Shown in pieces: positions 8,998 through 16,958 of a stretch of DNA of 64,000 bases. How positions within the stretch are numbered: the first letter of the stretch is position 1; every line of letters starts with the position of its first letter. Location: assembly GCF_000964465.1 (NCBI RefSeq), contig NZ_BANH01000002.1:1-64000 (forward strand). Direction: 5' to 3'. The notes below the pieces were generated by a model that was not told the origin of the DNA, made no database searches, and saw nothing but the letters and a program-made list of their open reading frames with translations. The position numbers and the translations under genes were made by a program. This DNA comes from Gluconobacter thailandicus F149-1 = NBRC 100600 (GTDB lineage: Bacteria > Pseudomonadota > Alphaproteobacteria > Acetobacterales > Acetobacteraceae).

Positions 8998-9917
8998 GTC
9001 CCGGCAGCGCGTTCCACTGCCTGACGGATGGCCTGGGCCTTGTCCAGATTAAAACCGTCTGTCTGCCGCTTCAGTGTATCAAGTTCCGAACACTGACGGG
9101 CAGAAGAATCAGCAAGAAGCAGATCGCCACGTCGTGCAGCCGAGCGTGCGCGTTCTGCCAGCCCCTCGCCTAGCAAATCACAGAGCAATGCGAAACCTTC
9201 CGTCTCCCGGGCAATCCGGTCAATGAGAGGCAGCATCTCCGCATTCAGAGCTTTCCCGGCCAGAATTTCCGCCACAAAACCCGCAATGGCTCCATCCCGA
9301 TCCTGCGCCAGAAACAGCGCCCGCCCCGGTGAGCCATGCGCCCTTGCCAGCACATCTTCCGGGACATCCGGCAGAATGGCCCGCATGTCATGGTTCGAAA
9401 CCGGTGACAATGCCAGCGCCCGGCAACGGCTTCGGATTGTAGGAAGAAGCTTGCCGGGAGACGCCGTCGTCAGCAGCAGGATGGCACGCGGCGGCGGCTC
9501 TTCAAGGATTTTCAGAAGCGCGTTGGCCGCAAAACGGTTCAGAAACTCTGCCCCGTCCACAATGACCACACGCCAACCGCCTTCGGTCGCCGTGTGATGC
9601 AGGAAAGACTGGACGGGCCGCACGTCCGCAGCCGTAATTTCCCCGCGCAGACGCCCTTTTTTCTCGTCAACGGCACGGGAGATTTCCAGAAGATCGCCAT
9701 GCGTGGCGGCCGTAATACGCCGACCTGCAGGAGAGTTCGGATCTTCACCGTTCAGAAGAATACGCGCGAGACGAAACGCCAGTGTCGCCTTCCCGATCCC
9801 CGCAGGACCGGAAATCAGCCAGGCATGATGAAGACGCCCCGAAGCCAAAGCAGCTCTGAAAACATTTTCCGCCGCTTCATGACCCCGAAGTTCAAACGTG
9901 TGCCGAGGATCCGTCAC
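8994..9917 (-). CDS. holB: DNA polymerase III subunit delta'
   Basis: Delta' is part of the clamp loader that places the beta clamp on DNA. The 307-residue protein shows an AAA+ fold with a P-loop-like GPAGIGKA (residues 37-44), the sensor region LLKILEEPP and the SRC arginine-finger motif (TIRSRCRAL). The start is GTG, overlapping the tmk stop by 4 bp. The tmk-holB order is widespread in bacteria. An acidic active site is not needed for this subunit, so the imperfect Walker B is not alarming. Confidence 0.93.
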   Translation of the reverse strand: MTDPRHTFELRGHEAAENVFRAALASGRLHHAWLISGPAGIGKATLAFRLARILLNGEDPNSPAGRRITAATHGDLLEISRAVDEKKGRLRGEITAADVRPVQSFLHHTATEGGWRVVIVDGAEFLNRFAANALLKILEEPPPRAILLLTTASPGKLLPTIRSRCRALALSPVSNHDMRAILPDVPEDVLARAHGSPGRALFLAQDRDGAIAGFVAEILAGKALNAEMLPLIDRIARETEGFALLCDLLGEGLAERARSAARRGDLLLADSSARQCSELDTLKRQTDGFNLDKAQAIRQAVERAAGT

Positions 9918-10579
9918 GCGCCAGAAACACTCACCGTCTGATCCAGACGTTGCAGTACAGCTTCAAGCAGGCCGCGGCTTACGGCCTCTGGCGTGCGACC
10001 AGCATTGATACGCTTCACACGTTCTGGCTCTGCACGGGCAATCGTATCGAAGCCCGTCAGGACACGCTGATGAAAAGCCTCAGCCTGCCCCTCATAACGA
10101 TCCGTCCGCCCACCCCGGCTTTCCAGACGCTCAAGCGCCTGCTCCCGTGGAATCTCCAGCAGCAATGTCAGATCCGGCTCGCGCGCCACGAGACGACGAG
10201 CGCCCGTAATGAACTCCAGACGCTCCGCTGACGCATTCCCAACGCCGTAGCCCTGATAGGCCAGCGTCGAGTCATGAAACCGGTCACAGACAACAATTGC
10301 ACCACGCCCAAGGGCAGGCAGGATCAGATTATCCAGATGGTCACAGCGCGCTGCCATATGAGCCAGCACTTCCGCACGCCAGGAAAATTCTTCTTCCCCG
10401 AACAAAAGCAAATGGCGAATGGCTTCCGCACCCGGCGTCCCGCCAGGTTCACGGGTGAGGATCGTCTCGTACCCGCGGTCTCGAAGCGCATCCGCCAGCA
10501 GGCGCGCCTGCGTGGATTTCCCCGCGCCTTCGCCACCTTCCAGCGTGATGAACAGGCCGTTCTTAATTTGCAGGGCCAT
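9914..10579 (-). CDS. tmk: Thymidylate kinase
   Basis: The enzyme phosphorylates dTMP to dTDP for DNA synthesis. The P-loop EGGEGAGKST, the REPGGTPGAE base/phosphate-binding motif and the DRF stretch are all visible. I took the ATG at 10579 (MALQIKNGLFITLEGG, 221 residues). The frame extends to a TTG at 10606, but that would add nine residues not typical of the family. The gene overlaps the 3' end of dacC by 17 bp and lies fourth in the operon. Confidence 0.95.
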   Translation of the reverse strand: MALQIKNGLFITLEGGEGAGKSTQARLLADALRDRGYETILTREPGGTPGAEAIRHLLLFGEEEFSWRAEVLAHMAARCDHLDNLILPALGRGAIVVCDRFHDSTLAYQGYGVGNASAERLEFITGARRLVAREPDLTLLLEIPREQALERLESRGGRTDRYEGQAEAFHQRVLTGFDTIARAEPERVKRINAGRTPEAVSRGLLEAVLQRLDQTVSVSGA

Positions 10580-11840
10580 GACCAAGGCGCGCCATTGCAC
10601 GTCCAATCAGTCCGAGTTTCGCAACGGACGCGCCAGCCTGAAGCGCCACACGAATATCCGCCATGCCCGGCGCTGAAATCACGATCGCCCCACAGGACTG
10701 CCCGGCGACAACCGGCGCAATCACAGGCGACGCATAATCCACCGCGATGTGAGATCGCTGCTGCCAGCCAACCGGCATTGTCATCACAATGTCAGAACCA
10801 GCCACGAGCGGAACAGCCTTACGCTCACCCATCCAGACCGGCGCATGATCCACAACCTGCCCCTTCCGGAACAGAGTCGCATTTTCGAAGTTTGCGAAAG
10901 CCCACGCCATCAGACGCTCGCCTTCATGAGCGCGCTCATTGCTGGATGCCGTGCCGTTGATCACAACAATGACGCGGTTGCCATTACGGTTAGAGCTGGC
11001 GCACAGACCAAACCCGCCCGCATCGGTATGACCCGTCTTCAGACCGTCAGCGAGACCCTTGTCCACGAGAACATTCCGGTTGCCCTGCTTGATCTTGTTG
11101 AACAGGAACTCGGTTTCACCGAAGAAATGATAGTACTGCGGGAAATCGCGGATCAGGTGCATGGCAACGGTCGCCACGTCATGAGCGGACATGTAATGCC
11201 CCTCAGCCGGCAGACCCGTCACGTTCATGAAGTGCGAGTTGTTCAGCCCGATCTTCGGAGCTTCCTCGTTCATCATCGCGACGAAGCGCTCTTCAGACCC
11301 AGCGATGCCTTCAGCCAGCACAACGCAGGCATCATTGCCGGACTGGATCACCATGCCCTGGATCAGATCCTGCACCGCGACGCTCTCCCCAAGCGGCACG
11401 AACATCTTGGACCCCTGCGTCCGCCACGCTTTCTCGCTCACCGGAAGCGCCTGGTCCAGACGCAGACGTCCCGTCGCAAGCATGCCGAACACGATATACG
11501 CCGTCATCATCTTCGTCAGGGATGACGGTGCCATGCGCTCGTCAGCAGCTTTGTCCAGCAGGACGGCGCCAGTGTCGAAGTCCACGATATAGGCCCAGCG
11601 CGCCACGGTATCGAACGGCCCGATCGGTGTATTGGCGGGCGTTCCAACTGGTGCTGCAGGAGCAGCAGACGCTCCGGCAGCCGCCGCCTTGGCATGGCCA
11701 GCATGATGATGCGGGCGTGCCAGCGCACTCAGCGGCCCGCCAAAAGAAGCACAGGCGGCAAAACCTGCCACACCACCGAAAAGAGAGCGTCTAGTCCGCA
11801 CGTTCGTCCCCAGTTTTTCAGCCTTAGTCACGGCCGTCAT
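10563..11840 (-). CDS. Serine-type D-Ala-D-Ala carboxypeptidase (low-molecular-weight PBP)
   Basis: The penicillin-binding protein trims the terminal D-Ala from peptidoglycan pentapeptides in the periplasm. The three catalytic motifs are intact: SLTK near residues 107-110, SGN near 167-169 and KTG near 268-270. The N-terminus has a twin-arginine start (TRRSLFGG, then a hydrophobic run), followed by a His/Ala/Pro-rich linker. The ATG at 11840 overlaps the rlpA stop by 4 bp and is preferred over the frame's longer extension. The C-terminal ~100 residues match the DacA/DacF beta-domain. It belongs with the neighbouring lytic transglycosylase and RlpA. Confidence 0.92.
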   Translation of the reverse strand: MTAVTKAEKLGTNVRTRRSLFGGVAGFAACASFGGPLSALARPHHHAGHAKAAAAGASAAPAAPVGTPANTPIGPFDTVARWAYIVDFDTGAVLLDKAADERMAPSSLTKMMTAYIVFGMLATGRLRLDQALPVSEKAWRTQGSKMFVPLGESVAVQDLIQGMVIQSGNDACVVLAEGIAGSEERFVAMMNEEAPKIGLNNSHFMNVTGLPAEGHYMSAHDVATVAMHLIRDFPQYYHFFGETEFLFNKIKQGNRNVLVDKGLADGLKTGHTDAGGFGLCASSNRNGNRVIVVINGTASSNERAHEGERLMAWAFANFENATLFRKGQVVDHAPVWMGERKAVPLVAGSDIVMTMPVGWQQRSHIAVDYASPVIAPVVAGQSCGAIVISAPGMADIRVALQAGASVAKLGLIGRAMARLGHGPAN

Positions 11841-12691
11841 TCCACAATGATCCGCGCGCCCTCTACCCCGCACGCATGGGTCCGGTCCAGTGCCGCATCG
11901 GCCTGAGCGGTATCGCTATAGGGTCCAGACCTTACACGCCAGTCCAGTCCAGCTCCATCCGGCACACGCTGAACCTCGCCGGAACACCGTGCCGCAACGC
12001 TGGCGGCAGCCCCGCGACCAGAAAATTTTCCTAACAAGACATAAAGCCCCGTTGGCCCCGGACTACCCTGCGACCATGTCGCAGGCATCGGGGTCAGCGT
12101 AGATACCGCCTGATGGCCATCCGACGAGTCGCTTCCATAAATTTTTGCAGTTCCTCCATCGAGAGACTCTGCCCGCACCTCACCAACAGGTGCAGACTGT
12201 ACGTCCAGATGAGGAGCACCGGTCAGCCCTTCCGTAAGGGCACGACTGGCAGCCTCATCCTCCGTCACCTCCACGGGGGTATCTGTGGTCATCCCCAGCA
12301 GATCCGCAGCTTTCGGAGAGAGCGCTATAATCCGCCCGGCGTTTTCTGGCCCGCGACGTGTCAGCCGAATACGCACGACGCGTCCGTTGACCAAATTTCG
12401 CACGGTCACGACCGCAGGAAGCTGCAAGGTCTGATGCGACCCAGTCATGCCATCTGCAGACCAGACCTCCCCATCAGACGCGAGCTGCCCTTTCAGAGGC
12501 GTTTCGCGCGTGGCAAGACCGGTCGCGCGATAATCAAACTGCTCATAAGGATAAAACCACCCCTGTGGTCCTCGCCAAGCATTCCCCAGTTCGTAATGAG
12601 GACGTGCGACGGGTGTAGGCGCGTCATCCTGATGACAGGCGCCAAACAGAGGCAGAAACGCCAGAAGTGGCGCACAATTACGAAGTAACAA
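11837..12691 (-). CDS. rlpA: RlpA-like lipoprotein with SPOR domain
   Basis: The 284-residue protein has a short signal with a lipobox-like LFGAC, a double-psi beta-barrel RlpA domain (about residues 75-140; VTVRNLVNGRVVRIRL and GRIIALSPKAADLLG) and a C-terminal SPOR-type domain that would bind denuded septal glycan. RlpA of Pseudomonas is a lytic transglycosylase. Here the usual G-E-x-x-D is GEVWS, with Ser instead of Asp, and the usual NDRGP is TRRGP, while the His 11 residues after the Glu is kept. Catalysis may therefore be lost. The start is TTG, 14 bp inside mltB, with GGGAA upstream. Confidence 0.82.
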   Translation of the reverse strand: MLLRNCAPLLAFLPLFGACHQDDAPTPVARPHYELGNAWRGPQGWFYPYEQFDYRATGLATRETPLKGQLASDGEVWSADGMTGSHQTLQLPAVVTVRNLVNGRVVRIRLTRRGPENAGRIIALSPKAADLLGMTTDTPVEVTEDEAASRALTEGLTGAPHLDVQSAPVGEVRAESLDGGTAKIYGSDSSDGHQAVSTLTPMPATWSQGSPGPTGLYVLLGKFSGRGAAASVAARCSGEVQRVPDGAGLDWRVRSGPYSDTAQADAALDRTHACGVEGARIIVE

Positions 12692-13691
12692 TGCCGGTTC
12701 CCAGAAGGCCTACGCCCAGTGCGTAATAATCAGACGGATTGTAACGACGGATCACGTTGAAATTGTGGTAAACCATAAAGGCCTGCGTGCCTGGACCATC
12801 CGGCTGAATGATCGCACCCTGCACGTCCGTCCTTGAGAAACGCCCCCCATCTGCCCGGCGCACACCAAGAGACATCCATTCCGTAAGCGTCTTCGTATTG
12901 GTCCGGCCGATCTGACTCTTATCGAGCGCATTCGCCAGCGTGACTTCCTGTCCCCAGGGTTCGTAAGGCTGCCAGCCGCATTTCCCCATGTAATTCGCAA
13001 TGGACGCAAAAACATCTGGCTGCGACGTCCAGATATTACGCTTGCCGTCTCCATCTCCATCCGCCGCATAGCGCAGATAAGCGCTCGGCATGAACTGAGC
13101 CTGCCCCATCGCTCCGGCATAACTGCCCATCATGGCTTCGGGGGCGATATCGCCATCATTCAGGATCTGGAGCGCCTTCATCAGCTCTCCGCGGAAGAAC
13201 GTGGAACGACGACCATCAAAAGCCAGTGTCGCCAACGCATCTACAACCGAGAACGTGCCGGTATGGGCTCCAAAGCCCGACTCGAGCCCCCAGATCCCCA
13301 TGACAGCCCGATCATCACATCCGAAGCGCTCGGTCACAGGCGCCATGACGTTCTCAACGCCGGCATAGGTGGCGCGCCCTTTCTGAAAGCGCGACTCTGG
13401 CAGAACGCGATCACGGTACTGGGCCCAGGTCAGGGTGAACTCAGGCTGGTGCCGATCAAGCTTCAGAACCTTGGGGTTCGGTTCTTTCGTCAAGGACAAG
13501 GCACGGGAAACAATGCTGGACGACAGCCCCTGAGCCAGCGCCTGCGTTCTTACGCCCGCAAGAAACGCTCCGTAATCCTGCGCTTCAGCAGAGCGGATCC
13601 CCATCGCCGCTGTTCCGGCGACAGAGGAAAAAGCGGCAAGAAGGTTACGTCTTTTAAGCACTGGACTATCTGCCCCCAGAGGGTGGTTCAT
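12678..13691 (-). CDS. mltB: Lytic murein transglycosylase, MltB type
   Basis: This periplasmic enzyme cleaves glycan strands to 1,6-anhydro ends. The catalytic Glu lies in the GIWGLESGFGAHTG motif; AMGQAQFMPS and the downstream GDGDGKRNIW stretch are typical of the MltB branch. The N-terminus has a Lys-Arg-Arg before a hydrophobic run (LKRRNLLAAF) ending in AEAQ, so Tat or Sec export is likely rather than lipidation. At 337 residues the length is usual. It is the first gene of the eight-gene minus-strand operon, with its promoter in 13692-13840. Confidence 0.93.
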   Translation of the reverse strand: MNHPLGADSPVLKRRNLLAAFSSVAGTAAMGIRSAEAQDYGAFLAGVRTQALAQGLSSSIVSRALSLTKEPNPKVLKLDRHQPEFTLTWAQYRDRVLPESRFQKGRATYAGVENVMAPVTERFGCDDRAVMGIWGLESGFGAHTGTFSVVDALATLAFDGRRSTFFRGELMKALQILNDGDIAPEAMMGSYAGAMGQAQFMPSAYLRYAADGDGDGKRNIWTSQPDVFASIANYMGKCGWQPYEPWGQEVTLANALDKSQIGRTNTKTLTEWMSLGVRRADGGRFSRTDVQGAIIQPDGPGTQAFMVYHNFNVIRRYNPSDYYALGVGLLGTGIVTS

Positions 13692-13812
13692 TTGCAGCGC
13701 ACGCTAGCAACCTGTGATGCTCCCCGCCAGTCTCCCGTCCTTCTTTCCACATCAGTAAACTCGAAACACCAGCCTTGCGATTGTCGGCAGCGCGCCGACA
13801 TGCGACATCAAC

Positions 13813-13830
13813 GTTCCATGATCATGGAAC
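13813..13830. promoter_or_regulatory. Perfect 18-bp palindrome before dedA
   Basis: GTTCCATGATCATGGAAC reads the same on both strands and sits 10 bp before the dedA ATG, in the 149-bp divergent gap to mltB. It lies where a ribosome-binding site is expected, yet no clear AGGAG is seen. It may be an operator shared by both directions or a hairpin occluding translation. Confidence 0.5.
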
Positions 13831-13840
13831 ATCCCCCGGC

Positions 13841-14407
13841 ATGATAGCCATTGGCCCCGCCCTGGCGTCGCAGCCCGCCTGGCTGAAAGCCGTCAGCATC
13901 ATTGTGGGGACATTCATCCTCGAGGATGTAGCCACCGTCCTGTCAGGCGTTGCAGCCCGTGCCGGACATGTCAGCATAGCACTGGCTCTTGGAGCTCTCT
14001 GGTTCGGCGTCGCTGTCGGAGATCTCGGACTGTACGGCCTCGGCGCTGCCGGAGCACGCTGGCCTTACCTTCGCCGCTTCCTGACCCTCCCAAAGCAGGA
14101 ACGCACGCAGGACTGGTTCTCGAAAAACGTCATCCGCATCGTTGCCATTTCGCGCTTCGTGCCCGGCGCGAGACTACCGCTCTACACGGCATGCGGCTTT
14201 TTCCGGGCGCCATTCCTGCGCTTTGCCCTGACGGCCGTTCTCGCTACGCTGGTGTGGACAACACTGCTGTTTCTGCTGGCGATGCGGATCGGCGGCTGGC
14301 TCCTGGCGCATCAGGGCGGCTGGCGCTGGGCGGGGCTGGCGGGGTTTGTTCTTTGTATCGTCGTTGTCGGGCGTTTGATCGCCCGTATCCAGACCGTGAG
14401 CCAGTAA
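13841..14407 (+). CDS. DedA-family membrane protein
   Basis: The frame runs from 13775, but the ATG at 13841 gives the 188-residue product normal for the family. It has several membrane segments, the acidic FILEDVATVLSG entry motif and the hallmark SRFVPGARLPLYTACG, which forms the re-entrant loop of DedA/SNARE-associated proteins. Members are proton-driven lipid carriers; some have been shown to return undecaprenyl phosphate across the inner membrane. UppP lies 1.7 kb downstream on the same strand, which supports a lipid-carrier role here. The next gene follows after only 4 bp. Confidence 0.88.
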   Translation: MIAIGPALASQPAWLKAVSIIVGTFILEDVATVLSGVAARAGHVSIALALGALWFGVAVGDLGLYGLGAAGARWPYLRRFLTLPKQERTQDWFSKNVIRIVAISRFVPGARLPLYTACGFFRAPFLRFALTAVLATLVWTTLLFLLAMRIGGWLLAHQGGWRWAGLAGFVLCIVVVGRLIARIQTVSQ

Positions 14408-14411
14408 CCGA

Positions 14412-15476
14412 ATGTCCAAGACAGAGACCGAACAGAATCCTCTTTCCCTTTTTGAGTTCTGGCCAGGTTCCATCTTCTACACGCCCATTGTCCTGTACTG
14501 GATCGCCATGGGCCTGAAATACCGGGATCTCAGCATCCCGACCGCAGCCAATCCGCGCATTGAAACAGGCGGCCTCTGCGGTGAAAGCAAGTCCTCAATC
14601 CTGGACATGGCCGGCCCCGTCGCAAAAGACGCCATCGCGCCCTACGCGATTTTTGAAAGCGGTTTCGGATCAATGGAACGCGCTCTGACAGCGATGGAGC
14701 AATCTGGCCTCTCGTTTCCAGTCGTGGTGAAGCCTGACATCGGCTGCAATGGAACAGGCGTAAAGCTCGTGCACACCCGCGAACAGATGGAAGATGTTCT
14801 TCCACAGTTTCCGGACAACGTGGCGCTGATGGTCCAGGAACTCATTGATTACCCTGTAGAGGCTGGCCTGTTCTACATCCGCCATCCGGATCAGACACAG
14901 GGGCGCATTACCTCCGTGACTTACAAGGAAGCTCCGGTTCTGACGGGTAACGGACGCTCCACCATCGAAGAACTCATCATGCGTGACCCCCGCATGGGTC
15001 AGGTGCCCCAGCTTTATCTGCCTCGCCTTGCAGGCCGGGAGAAGACGGTCCTGGCTGAGGGAGAACAGTTACCTCTCGTTTTCGCTGGCAACCACTGCAA
15101 GGGATCCGTGTTCCGGGATGGACGTGCAGACACCACACCTGAACTGATCGCCCGTCTGGACGCCATCATGAAGGATGTCCCGGATTTCTATTTTGGTCGG
15201 GTCGACGTAAAGGTGCCTTCAATCGAAGCCCTTCAGCGTGGAGAAGACCTGCGGATCATCGAGATCAATGGCGTCGGCTCTGAAGCCATCCATATCTGGG
15301 ATCGACGCACAACACTGTGGGAAGCCTATCGCGCCCAGTTTTCCCACTATCGACAGACATTCCTGATCGGTGCAGCCAACAAGGCTCGTGGGTGGAAGAC
15401 CTCCGGCGCTTTTGGAATGCTGCATTCCTGGCGCAAGCAGCGTCGTCTGCTCGCGTCCTATCCCATGAACGACTGA
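14412..15476 (+). CDS. ATP-grasp family protein of unknown substrate
   Basis: This 354-residue protein contains an ATP-grasp core: VVVKPDIGCNGTGVKLV (ATP lysine and glycine loop), MVQELIDYPVEAG, and IIEINGVGSEAIHIWD (metal-binding E-x-N). The family joins a carboxylate to an amine or thiol via an acyl phosphate, as in D-Ala-D-Ala ligase. The first ~40 residues include a hydrophobic, aromatic stretch (GSIFYTPIVLYWIAMGLKY) that could touch the membrane. It follows dedA by 4 bp and is surely co-transcribed. A role in modifying a lipid or envelope polymer is my inference only; I do not recognise the exact subfamily. Confidence 0.8.
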   Translation: MSKTETEQNPLSLFEFWPGSIFYTPIVLYWIAMGLKYRDLSIPTAANPRIETGGLCGESKSSILDMAGPVAKDAIAPYAIFESGFGSMERALTAMEQSGLSFPVVVKPDIGCNGTGVKLVHTREQMEDVLPQFPDNVALMVQELIDYPVEAGLFYIRHPDQTQGRITSVTYKEAPVLTGNGRSTIEELIMRDPRMGQVPQLYLPRLAGREKTVLAEGEQLPLVFAGNHCKGSVFRDGRADTTPELIARLDAIMKDVPDFYFGRVDVKVPSIEALQRGEDLRIIEINGVGSEAIHIWDRRTTLWEAYRAQFSHYRQTFLIGAANKARGWKTSGAFGMLHSWRKQRRLLASYPMND

Positions 15477-15483
15477 GGGAACA

Positions 15484-15948
15484 TCAGTTCCCGAGGTTGC
15501 CGCCACCGAAGATGTAGTTGCTGACCTGCTGCTCCAGCGACAGCTGATCACGGGTATCCTTGATGACACCACCCGCAGTCAGGGTCTTCGGGTCCTTGCC
15601 TGGTTCGATCTGAAGCGCATTATCGGCAGTCATGCTCGGAGCACCAATACCAAGGGCAGTATCCACTGGCAGATGAAGGCGCTCATCAACCGAGAACGCC
15701 ACATCGGCCATCTGGCTCTGCGGATCCAGCCGGATGGACTGAACGCGCCCGACGGTGACACCAGCCAGATCCACATCCGCTCCGGCCTTCAACCCGTTGG
15801 CGGAGTTAAACTGCGCATGCATGACAATACTGTGCTGAACCGGGTCCTTGCGCAGCTCCTTGCCGTAAACAAGAAATGCCCCGGCGACGACAAGAACAAG
15901 GCCGCTTGCCAGAATGGCACCGCCGCGCCCGCTGTATCCTGACTTCAT
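15484..15948 (-). CDS. mlaD: MlaD-domain protein (lipid-transport substrate-binding subunit)
   Basis: It has one N-terminal membrane helix (GGAILASGLVLVVAGAFLVYG) and then an MCE/MlaD domain (FNSANGLKAGADVDLAGVTVGRV), the signature of the ring-forming periplasmic part of the Mla phospholipid transporter. The ATG at 15948 gives 154 residues; a TTG 12 bp upstream is also possible. MlaE and MlaF genes, its usual partners, are not beside it, so they must be elsewhere or this is an orphan paralogue. It converges with the ATP-grasp gene, leaving only 7 bp between. Confidence 0.85.
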   Translation of the reverse strand: MKSGYSGRGGAILASGLVLVVAGAFLVYGKELRKDPVQHSIVMHAQFNSANGLKAGADVDLAGVTVGRVQSIRLDPQSQMADVAFSVDERLHLPVDTALGIGAPSMTADNALQIEPGKDPKTLTAGGVIKDTRDQLSLEQQVSNYIFGGGNLGN

Positions 15949-16076
15949 GCCGCGCCTCAACTTTCAGAAAACCTAATAGAAGGGCGAGTTAATCCGCCCC
16001 CAGAGCCCGGTCAAGGTTGCGTCCCTTCGCCCCATCAGGCAAGTGACTTCCTTTTCCGCCCATCCGTGCAGGCTCC

Positions 16077-16919
16077 ATGACGCTTTTTCAGGCCATCATC
16101 CTCGCCATCGTTCAGGGTATCACTGAGCCCTTCCCCGTTAGCAGCCTCGGTCACGCCGTTCTGCTCCCCGGTATCCTCCACTGGAATGTGGACGAACATT
16201 CGGAAATGTTCCTGCCCTTCCTGACGATGCTGCATGTCGGAACCCTCGTGGCACTGGCCGGTGTTTTCTGGCGTGACTGGATGGCTATCCTTCGCGGGAT
16301 GCTGGGTCTGCATGGGCGATACAACCAGCTTGAGTCGATTCGGGTCTTCGTTCTTCTCGTCATCGCGACAATTCCGGCGGTTATCTTCGGCGGATTTTTC
16401 GAACATCGCCTGCGCGCCATATTCGGTGCCCCACTAGCCGTCGCAGGTTTTCTGGTCCTGAATGGTCTTCTGCTTCTGGTAACGGAGTGGCTTCGCAGAC
16501 AGCGCGGCCAGGCAGATCATCGCCCGATCTCCTCCCTCTCCCCAAAAGATGCCCTGATTATCGGGTTCTGGCAGTGTCTGGCGCTGTTTCCGGGTCTGTC
16601 GCGCTCTGGTGCCACTATGAACGGTGGCCTTCTGCGGGGCCTTGATCATGGTACGGCCGCCCGTTTCTCCCTCCTTATGGCTCAGCCAGTCGTTCTGGCA
16701 GCGACCGCCAAGGAAGCATGGCAGATGCGGCATATGACAATTTCCCACGACGTCATGTTTCAGTGCGTGGTGGGCGCCGTTGCAGCCGGTATCACGGCTC
16801 TGATTTGTTCTCTCCTGATGTTGCGCTTCTTCCGCAATCATGACGAATGGGCTCTCAAGCCTTTCGGCATTTACTGCATTGCTGCCGGTATTCTGGCAGG
16901 CGTTCTCATCGTTCTATAA
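16077..16919 (+). CDS. uppP: Undecaprenyl-diphosphatase
   Basis: The inner-membrane enzyme converts undecaprenyl diphosphate to the monophosphate, recycling the lipid carrier for peptidoglycan and O-antigen. The two family motifs are present: Q-G-I-T-E with PVSSLGH near the N-terminus, and PGLSRSGAT near residue 170. The 280-residue length and repeated hydrophobic segments fit UppP/BacA. It lies in an envelope gene cluster with DedA. Confidence 0.95.
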   Translation: MTLFQAIILAIVQGITEPFPVSSLGHAVLLPGILHWNVDEHSEMFLPFLTMLHVGTLVALAGVFWRDWMAILRGMLGLHGRYNQLESIRVFVLLVIATIPAVIFGGFFEHRLRAIFGAPLAVAGFLVLNGLLLLVTEWLRRQRGQADHRPISSLSPKDALIIGFWQCLALFPGLSRSGATMNGGLLRGLDHGTAARFSLLMAQPVVLAATAKEAWQMRHMTISHDVMFQCVVGAVAAGITALICSLLMLRFFRNHDEWALKPFGIYCIAAGILAGVLIVL

Positions 16920-16958
16920 ACCTTTCCAGACGCCGCTTTTCCCGGCAGATTAGGGATC

